Below are positions 22,385 through 34,500 of a stretch of 64,000 nucleotides of DNA, piece after piece. The stretch comes from Schistosoma haematobium (lineage: Eukaryota; Platyhelminthes; Trematoda; Strigeidida; Schistosomatidae): NCBI RefSeq assembly GCF_000699445.3, contig NC_067196.1, forward strand, positions 32,570,616 through 32,634,615, in the 5' to 3' direction. The number at the start of each line of letters is the position of its first letter. Positions within the stretch are counted from its first letter, which is position 1. The position numbers and the translations under genes are program-made. A model generated the notes under the pieces. That model was not told where the DNA came from. It worked only from the letters and a program-made list of their open reading frames with translations, and did not search any database.

Positions 22385-22800
22385 GTTGGTCGGACACAGT
22401 CTATTGGTTATGTCTGTGACCCAACACCCAAGGCGACGACGGTTCAAGTGAGTATAGTGGAAGTACTTTTGTACACTGGGTGCGCACTGGAGTTCTAGTG
22501 AGAAGCCGTTACCAGTGGATTTTAACCAGGTCTGTTGTGAGATATCAACTCACTGAAGACAATAGTGTACGGTGGCGCAACTTCGTGGATTGGTTGAAGT
22601 TAGACATTAACACCGTTGGATGCCGGCTCAGTGGTCTAATGGTTAAGCGCTCGTGTGCGAGATTAATAGGTCCTGGGTTCGAATTTCGTGAGAGGCTGGA
22701 TCGTGTATGCGCACTGCTGAGGAGTCCCACATTGGGACGAAACGGCTGTCTAGTGCTTCCAGGTTTTCCATGGTGGTCTAGCTTCAATTGACTCATGATT
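22385..22800 (+). repeat. tRNA-derived SINE with hammerhead (Sm-alpha-like)
   Basis: A tRNA-like part has box A (ggctcagtggtctaatgg, near 22625) and box B (ggttcgaatttc, near 22676), followed by a hammerhead ribozyme and then a tail ending near ttgactcatgatttcag. The segment 22385-22615 ahead of box A appears to belong to the same dispersed unit, though its left limit is uncertain. This matches the layout of schistosome Sm-alpha SINEs, which are transcribed by RNA polymerase III. Confidence 0.8.
22711..22756 (+). ncRNA. Hammerhead ribozyme
   Basis: All core parts are present in type I order. Stem I is GCACTG (22711-22716) pairing with TAGTGC (22751-22756). The core CTGAGGA (22717-22723) fits CUGANGA. 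Stem II is GTCCC/GGGAC (22724-22728 and 22734-22738) with loop ACATT. GAAA (22739-22742) is followed by a very short stem III closed by a tiny loop and the cleavage triplet GTC (22748-22750). The short stem III is characteristic of the schistosome ribozymes. No core base is lost, so it should be cleavage-competent. Confidence 0.85.
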
Positions 22801-22883
22801 TCAGCTGAATTATTTTTTCGAAGAACTTAGAATCAGTGAACCACAGGCTCACCTGTATTGTTGGAAACACTCTAACCAGCTGT

Positions 22884-23310
22884 TAGAAAGCTAAGTTTAG
22901 CCTAGAGCGAATTAGAGGATATAATAGACTTGGGAATTATCCGGCCCCCGAAAAGCTCATACACATCACCTTTACACATGGTCTCCAAAACGGACAGCGA
23001 TGACTGGCGTCCGATTTGTAATTATTGGAGACTTAATGTGAAAATCACTATCGATCGTTACCCCCTGCCACACATCCACGATCTGACAACAACCTTGAAA
23101 GACACAAATGTTTTCTCGAAAATTGATTTGGTTCAAGAGCATAATCCAATACCTATGACTGTAAATGACATTTCTGAAACTGTTGTCATCTCTCCTTTCG
23201 GACCCTATTAATCGTTGCTCATGCCTTTCGGTTTAAAAAATGCTACACAAAATAAATAGTCCTGTAAGTCTTTGACATTAATGGTGACCTCATTAGTTTT
23301 ACTGGCCACA
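22884..23310 (+). mobile_element. Chimeric gypsy scrap: RT piece fused to LTR piece
   Basis: Positions 22884-23250 encode an RT segment matching the pol at about 18000-18345 ([37 protein letters not shown]), with one stop near 23209. At about 23250 the sequence switches to LTR-like DNA (aaaataaatagtcctgtaag, matching LTR positions about 20-45) that fades near 23310. RT and LTR are several kilobases apart in an intact element, so an internal deletion made this junction. Confidence 0.8.
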
Positions 23311-24070
23311 CCATATCATAAAAGTTTCATTGTTTTTCCATGAGGCAAGTATCGCATACATCTTAACCATCAATTAGAAGTGTGGCTGTTTCGTTCATCA
23401 TATCTTCAAGCTGAAATCCTCACAGACCTGCTGTATTGCAATTTGAAACATTCAAAACTTTATATACGTTGTTTGAATCGTTGCCAAAGCAGACTTGGCA
23501 ACAGAATTGATCGTATGGGTCCCTTTGTTTGGGATGGCGTTATGGATGGCTTTGGATGATAAGGAATGATAGGTGAGTCATTCTTCTCTCTATAAATGAA
23601 TCCATTGTAATTATTTTTGTTTTTACAAGCTAAGTAGCCTGATTTGATTACTTTGTGATGTAATGAAGATATAAGCGTTCGTTGTTATTTTATTGAAGTT
23701 GATTAGTTATGATAAGTACAGATAACTTTCTTGATGAATCCAAAATGCATAAGAAGTCTTGAATTAGATTTGTTGTCTTTTAGCGTTAGGTTAATCAGTA
23801 TTCTATTATGATCACTGCGATGAATGTAAATCTTGTTTGGATTGCTCCATTTAGTTGTGATATATTTTCTAGTTAAAACAACACATGTTTCTATTTGTAT
23901 TAGTTTCGGTCGTCTGACCTGTATTTCCTACGTTGAGATAATGGTAATCCTTGATAACCCAAGGGGATTTATTCAAAATATCATGGTTGTTTATTAGTAC
24001 TAATGTAACTTGTGTATACAAACATGATCTGCTGCATCATTATGTATGCGAAAAATTTCTATTGTTTCAG

Positions 24071-25531
24071 GTTTAGTGTCACATGTAAATCTGATGGATG
24101 CTCTTATCCATCCTCATCGTCAAGTCAACAGCTTAAACTATTTTTCTATAAGTCGACCGAGTAGCTCGCTCAATGATTCTTCCGAGTCGGATGCAATAAT
24201 TGAAGATACTCCAGACTCTCCAGTAGAAACCACCGACTACTCGAGCAAAGCCCCCGATATCGGTCAAACAGTGACAATAGGTCACGACGGTTCTGAAATA
24301 TCTGTGTGCGACACGCAGAGATTGAACAAACGAGTTTGTTTCTCATATCAAGAGTAAGGTTTATTTCTTCATATCGAGTTTTAGTAGTGAATCTGACCCT
24401 GACGAATATCCTTTTCATGCTGTAACTTACGGTGAGTCGGAAGGCTGTTGGGGACTTCCTTATAACGTGAGTTTCTGCTGTTCACCTAACTTCGTTTCAG
24501 GATCACAATTATGCATCCTACGAACCAAATCCAGATCATAATAGATCTGTTGAACCTGATGATCGTTTGTCTCTTTTAGCAAAGTTAGCATTAGCAAAGG
24601 ATGAGAATCCACAGGATTCAGGAGAAAAGACGTCCAGGACACTCCAGTCTACACTGCGAACCAACTGGATTCTTGAAGAAAGTTCCACGGTCTCAACAAC
24701 TAAGTCTATGGGTTTGGTTGAACTAAACGCGTCGTGCTCATCAACTAAACGTTCTGTCGTGTGCAACTCAGAATTAAATTCTCCCAGTAACGGACAATCC
24801 CTGGTCACAACGACAAGTCACGTTTCTTCCTTGCCTAGTCGAACAATCTTGATCTCAACTACCGGTGGGAATGTAAATCCTCCCCTACAGATTCATCGAG
24901 TTAGTTCATCCCTCACACCACATGTTATCTTACGGACTGGTTTGCCTGGTCTTCAAATTTCTACAACTGCTTCACGTCAAGTTTCTACTGATAGTATGGA
25001 TTCTGTTCGTTGCGTTTGTGGAAACACGAATTTGGATGGTTACCTCGTTCAGTGTAATCAGTGCAGGTAAAATATTTTCAGCATAAATATTAAAATCTAA
25101 CCACTTTTTCAGAATTTGGCATCACAGTGAATGTATTTCATCTGCTGGTAAAAACCACTTGTCAACACCATATGTTTGCGAAATATGCCAGACACAGTCA
25201 AAAGCTGTTGCTACTCAGCGACCTCATTTGACTGCATTTAACAGTGTTGGATCAACCACAACTCCTAACATCCGGATTTCTCGTGCTCCTATAGGAACAA
25301 ATACATCTTCAGGACGTGTTTTCTTAACAAATACGCTCGGAGGTGTGACTCATCGACAAGTTCACGTTTGCATCCCAGCAAGCCAAGGGATGTCTGGTGT
25401 TCAGTGTGGTGAGTTCAGTCTAGTTTCTAGTGTGATTTCAGAAAATGGCTCTGCTGTAGCCCGCCCTCCAAACTATGGTCCATGTGGACGATCTGTAAGA
25501 AGCTCTAAAAGAAAACAAGATCTGTTAACAC
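24071..25531 (+). CDS. KMT2E: N-terminal and PHD-finger exons
   Basis: Four exons. The second ends and the third begins with the family signature [15 protein letters not shown]. The PHD finger spans the exon 3/4 junction: [19 protein letters not shown], then IWHHSECI and YVCEIC, giving the Cys4-His-Cys3 ligand set. In relatives this finger reads histone H3 tails methylated at Lys4. The exons between are Ser/Thr-rich and low in motif content. Introns here are 31, 34 and 46 bp; the next is 2.3 kb. Confidence 0.88.
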
Positions 25532-28500
25532 GTAAGAATATACTCTATTTGTACTGTTTATTAGTTTAACGATAATGTCAGTAAAGTAGGCGTTCATATG
25601 ATTCTAATGTCTAATTCTCAGTATTTTCCAAAATTCAACCGTGCAATCAATTTACAAGGCGTAATATCCCTTAGTGTTCTTTTGGTTAGCAGAATGATGA
25701 AATTTCATGGATACATCTGTCCTCCTTTGCTGCTCCATGAGCTCCTTGAATAAATACCTTTGTATTAGATTTGAGTCCCAACTTCACGAAAATACTTTTG
25801 AAGACTGCTGTCGAGAAACTTTGGATTGTCACGAGATCTTTAAAAGTAGGAGCGCTTTGTTGTTCATATGATATTGCAGTAAAAAGGCAAACGACTGAGT
25901 CGCTAGGTATAAAGCTCGCCTCCGTGGAGCAGTCGGGTAGTGGGATGCTGAGTCATAAGTTAGGTGTTTGACTTTCGGTCACTAGGTCTCAGGTTCGAAA
26001 TTCAACTACTTCAGTTTGGAAACCAAGTAATACAAATAACCCTCACACTTAGAGTGTGACTCGAGGCTAACCACGTGGATCTGTACTTGGTAAATGGGTT
26101 AATAATATTGAGTTTATCAGTCACTGGAAAAGCCTAGAATGGGTTGGCTAAGGTTCGTAATCTAATCGAATTATCCAAAATTCCTCTGATGACCTTTTGA
26201 ACACTACATATTTATTTTTTCCCTTGACAGTGCATGTACCGCTTTTTAGTTTATTGTGAATTTTCATCTTTATTGGTTTTTCTGTGTTGCTAAACAGTGT
26301 AGTAACTTAAATAGGTGGTAAACCTCGCGTTTTCATTTCTGAAAGCAAAACTTGTTTATGAACTAATCCTAAATACAAAACGGACACCTGTTATCGAATA
26401 ATTTGTACAACTTATCACTTTTATTGAGTGGTGATAAAATTGATTAGCATATCTTGTAATGTAGGAGGTTCTCAGCTTGGATGTTTTTGGGTACTCTGAG
26501 TTGGTTTAATTACAGAGCTCTCATTACCGTTCTGCACATCGTCGGTGTTTGCTTCTGTCATACTTCTACGTAAACCCTGGTAATGTCCAAGACGTCAACG
26601 AAGAATCCGCAATTAGACTAACAAGCTCAAAGAACCCAGCAGTACCAAAAGTAATGTATCTCCTAGATAGCTATGTGGAGCTACCATTGCGACTTAAGAA
26701 GCGTTGGTCATCATTTGCCTGGAAACATAACTTGTATACAAGAAACCGTGAGACCTTTATATAGTAAAATTCAATGTGCTTGATAAAAAGTGCATTTGTC
26801 AGAATAAAAATTTTGCTTCTACTATGATTAAAAGCAATCTGTTTCCCACCACAAGTTTATCTTTTAGAGAATTTCGTTGCTTTTAAAAGAAACTAAGATG
26901 TTATAAACCTTGGAATATAGTAAGATAATTCATCTTTCAGTCAACCAATTGTAAGCAACATGAAACCTGGTATATGTGCATCGGTTAGGGTTACCACATC
27001 ACATCAACACTGAAAAGTTATCAGAGGTAATGCTATGGGAGTAGTGTCAGTGGTAGCATGGAAAATTCGTCAAATGAAACATGATTCGAGAATGAAAGAT
27101 GGATTTGCGGTTGAAAGTTGCAAGCTATTGGTATGCAACATGGAAGTAAACATGTGTTCTCAAAACTCAACAATGTGAACGAAAACTTGTCTTAGTTACT
27201 GAATTAGCTTTTTATAGGTAAAATATCTCTAAAAATGCCTTTAGCCATTTCGTTTTCTCTTCCTCCAAATCCTGAGCTTATCTATTATTTCAGACTTTAT
27301 TCTTGAGATTTATACTTTTGAAGAGTTCCCCAGTATTTACTCTTTTTAACTATCATTGATACAACTATTTTTATATTTTGGCTATTTGCCTTCTTATTTT
27401 TTATCTTCCTGTGCCGATTTGGTAATGACGTTTGGGCTGGAGGACATTTGTGACTGTGTTGATTATAACTGATTGATGGACCTTATTTTCTACCCATATG
27501 TTCTTAAAATTATGTTGTAATTGTGCCACATCCTACGAATGTTGGTTCACTACTCACCATAGACTATATTCAAATTTTCTGTGGAGGTTGGATCTTGCAG
27601 TGTTATTTAGTTGAATGGTGACAACCAATATCTGAGTCTTCGTTCACACATCAGCTTCAGATATTATCTCCATTCCCAGCCTCATAATTTTTCAAATTTT
27701 TCAATGAAGTGGTTGACATAGCACCATAATATGTATTTGTAATTTTGCATGAAGTTACTGTTTTCAATGCTTATTATCGAAACTTGTTTTCTCTATCATA
27801 TGGTTTTTCGGATTTTTTTTCTTGTAGTCACTGGTGGATCATCCTCTGCAAACGCAGGCATTGAGGGCTTTTCAAGCTCACCTCCGGTGTTGGATGACTA
27901 TGATGACTTGTCAAACATGCGGACATCTTATAACACTGATTTAAAGAGCTGCTTCGTGGAGGGTTCATTAAACGTATGTCAAACACAAGGAAGTAATCCA
28001 ATCCCTGTGTCCGATAAAGTGCAAATTCGTCATAGCAGCATTGTACATCGTTTAATTACAGATTGCCCAAATAATAAGGTACAAAATACATTTACCCAGA
28101 TGAATGAAGTGTGCCATACCACCCCTCCTTGTCCAGCACCTGACTCTGTACTATCTTCTCCATCAGATATTTATGAAGAAGCCCAAACTCTACATCTTTC
28201 AAGTCGTGTTTGTAAAAAACTCAGTTTATTGTTTCCTCTGTTTACTGGCATGGGAGCAGATTGTGGCGAAATAGATGGCATTTTTAACGAAGAAATTCCC
28301 TCTAATCTCGAGCGTTTGTTCCGTTATCAGGTTGTTAGTTTCGACTTTAACCGCAGGGTGAGATATTTCGTGTAAATCTGTTACCTAAAATTTGTCAATT
28401 AAGATGAATCTTTCAGTATTTCTAATACCTGAGTTCAAATTCAAATCCATTTTTCAGGGCCTAATAGCAAATGAAGACATTTGTCCTCGTACGCCGATTA

Positions 28501-31500
28501 TTGAGTACCGTGGTAATTGTTTGTTACTCAGTGAATACAACGATATGTACGACTATCGTAAACAGTAAGTAACTGTTTTTTAGTTATTTTCTTTTAGTTA
28601 CAATCCGTTTGTACTGTTTTACAAATCCTTGCCGAAGTTACCTCTCTGTGTTGATGCTCGCAAGTATGGCAATGAAGCGCGCTTTATCCGTCGGTCATGT
28701 ACGCCTAACTCTGAGGTAATTTGTTTTATTGATAAAGTTGAGCTTTACTCTAGTTCTGATTAAAATTCTAATTATCCAGTTATAGAGTCCATAATTTATG
28801 TCCTAAAGAAACTAATAAGACTCCTTTTCATAAAAACATCGAAAATTAGTCATTTCCGCACAGGATATCTAAAAAGTCAAGGTTATGTAACAAAAGTTCG
28901 ACGCTATTTAAGAACGAGCCTACACACTCCAATTTAGTGACTGATTCATTCTAAAGATCCAATTGATAGTTTCCACGAACCACTAAGGAAAGAACAACAG
29001 TATTCCAAGAACGTTTACTACTCACTAGTAAAATGGTTAGGTCATGAAATCAATCCATAAAGACATCATCAGCTTACCCTTGGCTCATTAGTGGATAAAA
29101 ACTTTCTGACCTAGATCCTTGGTATAGTCATACTCGTTACTCCTCACTTTTGGTTTTCTATTTTATTTTAGTTATCCCTCATATTTTCATTTTGGTAATA
29201 TTATCCTTCCCTGTGTTGACGTAAGTATTGGCAACTTAGAAAAGTACGGATTCGTATCAGTTCTCACGTTGTCCATGACTGACTTATACTTCCTATACTA
29301 CTGCTATTTCAGGTATTTCAAATTCCTACATAGTACGAATAATAGCTGTCCATTTTTCGTATGCTATCACTCGTCCCCAAATGACTTTAAAACGGATTTT
29401 TTATTTTCCTTTTAGGTCCGCCACTGCATTTCCTTTTCAAATGATCAACATAATGAACCCGTCCCTCATCTTCGTCTCGTCGTTGTTGCATCACGGGTTA
29501 TTCCAAAGTCATCCGAGATAACTCTACCTTTTGATTTTGACTATACAGCCTGTCGATATCTTGTTAAGTGTTCATGTATTCTTAAAGGCTGTCCGATTAC
29601 CCGTTGGTTCCAAAGAATGAATCAGTTGAGCAACCCTTTGCGAAGTTCGACTCGCCATTCGTTGGTGTGCACTCGCAAATTACCACATTCACCCCGCTCA
29701 TATGGGGTCAACGGTCATTCTCGAGGTTTTAGTCTGTTGCAAAACTCCCAGTCCCATTACGATGACAAGGATCCTTCCGATGAACAGTCAGTTTTGTATC
29801 CTAAATCTCCCATAAATACCACTGTGAGGAACTTCTCCATTAGTCGAACAGGCCGTTACCTTCCAAGTCCTATTTCGAATGAGTAAGAATATTTTATACC
29901 TTTAAGTTCATCGTGACTTTCATGTCCTTTGTTTTCGTGACAAGGAGTTAAATTTCTTCAGTCTACATGTGATAAGCCTTGCTAATTGAACTCTAGATTT
30001 GGTTCCTAAGCTCTTCTAGTAACTCCCAGGCTAGATATACACAGTGACTTGAACACGAGAGAAAAGGCGCGAAATATATAAGAAAACGCTTTACTCCAAA
30101 GGTTCGTTTATGTACAGAAAATCTAGGGTTTTTATAGTATTTTAGATGTCTGGGTTTCCGAAAAGTTCTGGAATGCTACTAAACATAGCGGCGGCATAAG
30201 TAATCACCCAATCAGAAACTAGACATGTGACTTTTCACTTTCTAAATGTTTCTGGCAAAACTTCTAGTGAACGCTGATTGAATAAGATGCTTCTCAGTGT
30301 TTTCAGAGCCTTTCTTGGCTCTTTTTTGAGTTTTCTGAATCTTCCCAACAATGGTTTCATTTTCAGTAAATTACCTCGTATTTGTTCATACTTTAAAGTT
30401 AATGTTGAGTTGTTTCTAGAGGTTAAAATTGTTCATAATTTTAAATGTTTCAGACTAACTGACATGCTAATATTAAGTTTCAAAAGTCCCAAAAGAAATA
30501 CGGAGCAAGTTTGTGCTTATTTCTACACATAATTATTTATAGATAATATATAAAAGGTATATCCTTTATCTAAAAGTACCAAAATTTATAGTTAGTGATT
30601 TTGAGTAATAAGAATGCGGAGTGAATTATCTGGGTACTCTTAGTGTGTTTAAAGGCCGGATGTTACTTACTTACTTACGCCTGTTACTCCTAATGGAGTA
30701 TAGGCCGCCGACCAGCATTCTCCAACTCACTCTGTACTGGGCCTTCTTTTCTAGTCCCATCCAATTCTTGTTCATTTTTCTCATGTCTATTTCCATTTCC
30801 CGGCGTAATGTGTTCTTTGGTCTTCCTCTTTTCCTTTGACCTTGAGGATTCCATGTGAGGGCTTGTCTTGTGACGCAGTTGGGTGCTTTCCTCAATGTGT
30901 GTCCTATCCACTTCCAGCGCTTCTTCCTGATTTCTTCCTCCACTGGGATCTGGTTTGTTCTCTCCCACAGTACGTTGTTGCTAATAGTGTCCGGCCAACG
31001 GATCCGAAGTATTTTGCGTAGACAACTGTTAATAAACACCTGTATCTTCTGGATGATGACTTTCGTAGTTCTCCAGGTTTCCTCCCCATACAGTAGAACT
31101 GTTTTGACATTTGTATTGAAAATCCTGACCTTGGTGTTGGTTGACAGTTGCTTCGAGTTCCAGATGTTCCTCAGTTGTAAATATGCTGCTCTTGCTTTGC
31201 CGATCCGCGCCCTCACATCTGCATCAGATCCACCTTGTTCATCAATGATGCTGCCCAAATATGTAAAGGTTTTTACATCTTCCAAATCTTCTCCGTCAAT
31301 TGTGATTGGATTGGTGCATGTTGTGTTGTATCGGAGAGTCCTGCTTTTCCCTTTGTGTATATTGAGACCTACTGCTGCTGAGGCTGCTGCTACACTGTTC
31401 GTCTTCTGCATTTGTTGTTGCGTTTGGGATAGAAGGACCAGATCATCTGCGAAGTCTAGATCGTCCAGCTGCATCCAAGATGTCCATTGTATGCCGTGCT

Positions 31501-34500
31501 TCCCTTCAGACGTTGACGTCTTCATGATCTAGTCGGTCACCAGGAGAAAGAGAAAGGGTGAGAGTAAGCAACATTGCCTGACACCGGTCTTCACCTCGAA
31601 CGACTTTGTCAGCTGTCCTCCATGCACGATTTTGCAGTTTAATCCATCATAGGAATTCCGTATGATATTGACTATCTTCTGAGGCACGCCGTAGTATCGA
31701 AGAAGCTTCCATAGTGTTGTTCTGTCCACGCTATCAAATGCCTTTTCGTAGTCAATGAAGTTGATGTAGGGTGATGAATTCCATTCAATTGATTGTTCCA
31801 CAATGATCCGTAGAGTTGCGATTTGGTCTGTACACGATCTATTTTTACGGAATCCTACCTGCTGGTCACGAAGTTGGGCGTCTACGGAGTCCTTCATCCT
31901 GTTTAACAATACCCTGTTGAAGACTTTTCCCGGTATTGAGAGAAGAGTGATGCCCCTGTAGTTATCACACTTGCTGAGATCGCCTTTCTTCGGTATTTTG
32001 ATCAGAAGTCCTTCTTCCCAGTCTGTTGGTACTTGTTCCTCATCCCAAATCTTATTGAAGAGAATGTGGAGTATCCTTGCAGTTGCCGGTACGTCTGCTT
32101 TCAGTGCCTCCGCTGGAATTTTGTCTGGTCCTGGTGCTTTGCCACTCTTGATTTGTCTGATGACCATGCTGATTTCTTCAATTGTTGGTGAGCCAACATT
32201 GTTTGGGAGGTCCGTGGGTGCTGCTTCGATATTGGGCGGGTTCAGTTGGGCTGGTTGATTTAAGAGTTCTTTGAAGTGTTCTATCAACCTTCGTTGTTCT
32301 TCAATGTTGGTGATTACCTTGTCTTCTTTGCTTTTCACTGGTCGTTCTGGTTTACGGTGATTTCCAGAAAGTTTCTTTGTCGTGTCATACAGTTCTCTCA
32401 TGTTCCCCTCTCTTGCAGCATTTTCCGCCGTCGTTGCTAAGTCTTCCACATATTAACGTTTGTCAGTTCTGATGCTCCTCTTCACTTGTTTGTTCACTTC
32501 TGTGTATTCAGCTTGTGCCTTGTTTTTTTTCTGCTCTTGTTCGACTGGTATTGATTGCTGCCTTCTTCTTCCTCCTTTCTTGAATCTTATCCAGTGTATC
32601 AACAGTGATCCATTCCTTGTGATGGTGCTTCTTGTGACTCAGGACCTCATGACATGTTGAAGTGATTGCCTCTTTGATCCCCTTTCAGTTGCTCTCCACA
32701 GTAGTTCCTTCTCCATTGAGTAGATCATGAAAGGCCTGGAACTTGTTGCTGAGGACTATCTTGAATTTCTTGAGTGTGTTAGTTTCCTGAAGAAAGACCG
32801 TATTGAACTTTTGTGATATTGTCTGCCCCGTTGTCCAGTGCTTCTTGAGTTTCAATTTCATCTTGGCGACCAGTAAGTGATGATCTGATGCTATATCAGC
32901 TCCTCTCTTGGTTCTCACGTCCTCTATAGTCCTCCTGAACGTTTTGTTGATGCAAATATGGTCGATTTGGTTTTGTGTAGTGTGATCCGGTGAAGTCCAT
33001 GTGGTTTTGTGTATGCGTTTATGTGGGAATATGGTGCCGCCTATGACCAGCTTATTGAAGGCACATAGGTTTGCAAATCTCTCACCATTTTCGTTTCTTT
33101 CTCCCAGTCCGTGTCGTCCCATGACGTCTTCATATCCAGTGTTGTCCACTCCAACCTTGGCATTGAAATCTCCCATCAGAATGGTCAGGTCCTTTGTTGG
33201 GCACTTCTCGACTATTGACTGCAGCCTATTGTAGAATTGATCTTTAGCGTCTTCATTGTAATCGTTGGTAGGCGCACAGCATTGAATGACGTTCATTGTA
33301 ATGCTTTGTTTGTTTTGAAGGAGGCTTTGATGATCCTTGGTCCATGAGATTCCCATCTTGTAAGTGCATTTTATGCCTATTTGGACAGCATCAATGCAAC
33401 TCCTTGTGTATGTGGAGCATTTTCTTCATCATGGGCGGAGTATAGCAGAAGCTCCCCTGAAGCTAGTCGTTGTTGTCCGGCTTGCGTCCAATGTGTTTCA
33501 CTGAACCCAAGCACCTCCAGCTTGTATCTCCTCATTTCCGCAGCAATTTGGAAGACTCTCCCACATTATACGAGTATTCCATGTACCTAAATAAATGGTT
33601 GCTCTGGTTGTCAGAAGGGGCATCGACCTCTTGACTTCCGAAGGAAATCGGCTTTCATCATGAGGCGTCATAGATCTTCTTAATGAAGACCTTCTGACTC
33701 CCAAGGCAGAGTTTAAAAAGTTTGAATAATTTTTTCTAGTTAGCGTTTTTTAGCGAGTTAGTTTTCTACGGGATGGGGTCGCTAACCCCACGCCCAACCC
33801 TCCTCCTTTATCCGGGTTTGGGACCGGCAGTAGCCCCCAGAGGGACTCCAAGTGGAGCTAAAGGCCAGATGTGGGGTCTGTTATTATATATTACAGATTC
33901 AGAAGTCCTTGGCTTTTGAAAGTTTGGGTCGCGTGTTGCGTAGGTAAGATATTCGTCCATCAACGAAGGGTAGAACAATACCCAACATTTTACTCTGTTT
34001 TACTTTTTGTCCGTAATACCTGGTCGTTACAAGTAGAAAACATGTCTAGGTCACTAATGTTTGGTCATAAGTGCTTTCGGAACATTCCCTGTATGTTCTG
34101 GAATCACTGGGTAAATAATGTTTATATTAGACTTAGGGTCATAGGTGATAATGCTAGAGCGGTTGACAAGATTATGGATCTTCATCGATTTAGTTGGTTA
34201 AAACATTTCTTGTTCACACCCACCCACCTCTGGGACTTATGTTGGCTGAAAAAGCGAGTTAGAAGAGAGCTTGGGGCCTCCAAATCAAAACGTAGCATCA
34301 GTCTATGAAGTCCATAACTGTCGAATTCAGCGATGTGGATAGGTACATACTATTTGGTTGGAATGCATGTGATTATTGTGATTGATAGTTCAAGACGTTG
34401 GGTGACATGTCCCAGAAGTGGTCTTAATGGTGCAGATTCATTTACTCTGTCTTTCCCTGGATCCTGAGTTGTGAAGCTATATCATAGGATTCATCCTACG

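Noticed and set aside
22621..22695. tRNA gene
   Set aside because: Box A and B are present but the arms do not pair as a tRNA, and the segment continues into the hammerhead SINE body.
26549..26764. 71-codon plus frame in the PHD/SET intron
   Set aside because: The PHD exon (ending 25531) and the SET exon (starting 27828) already join in phase, and this frame shows no family motif; perhaps a repeat remnant.
30855..31532. 225-codon plus-strand frame
   Set aside because: It is the complement of the RTE-like LINE's coding strand; it shows no motif and ends with the LINE.
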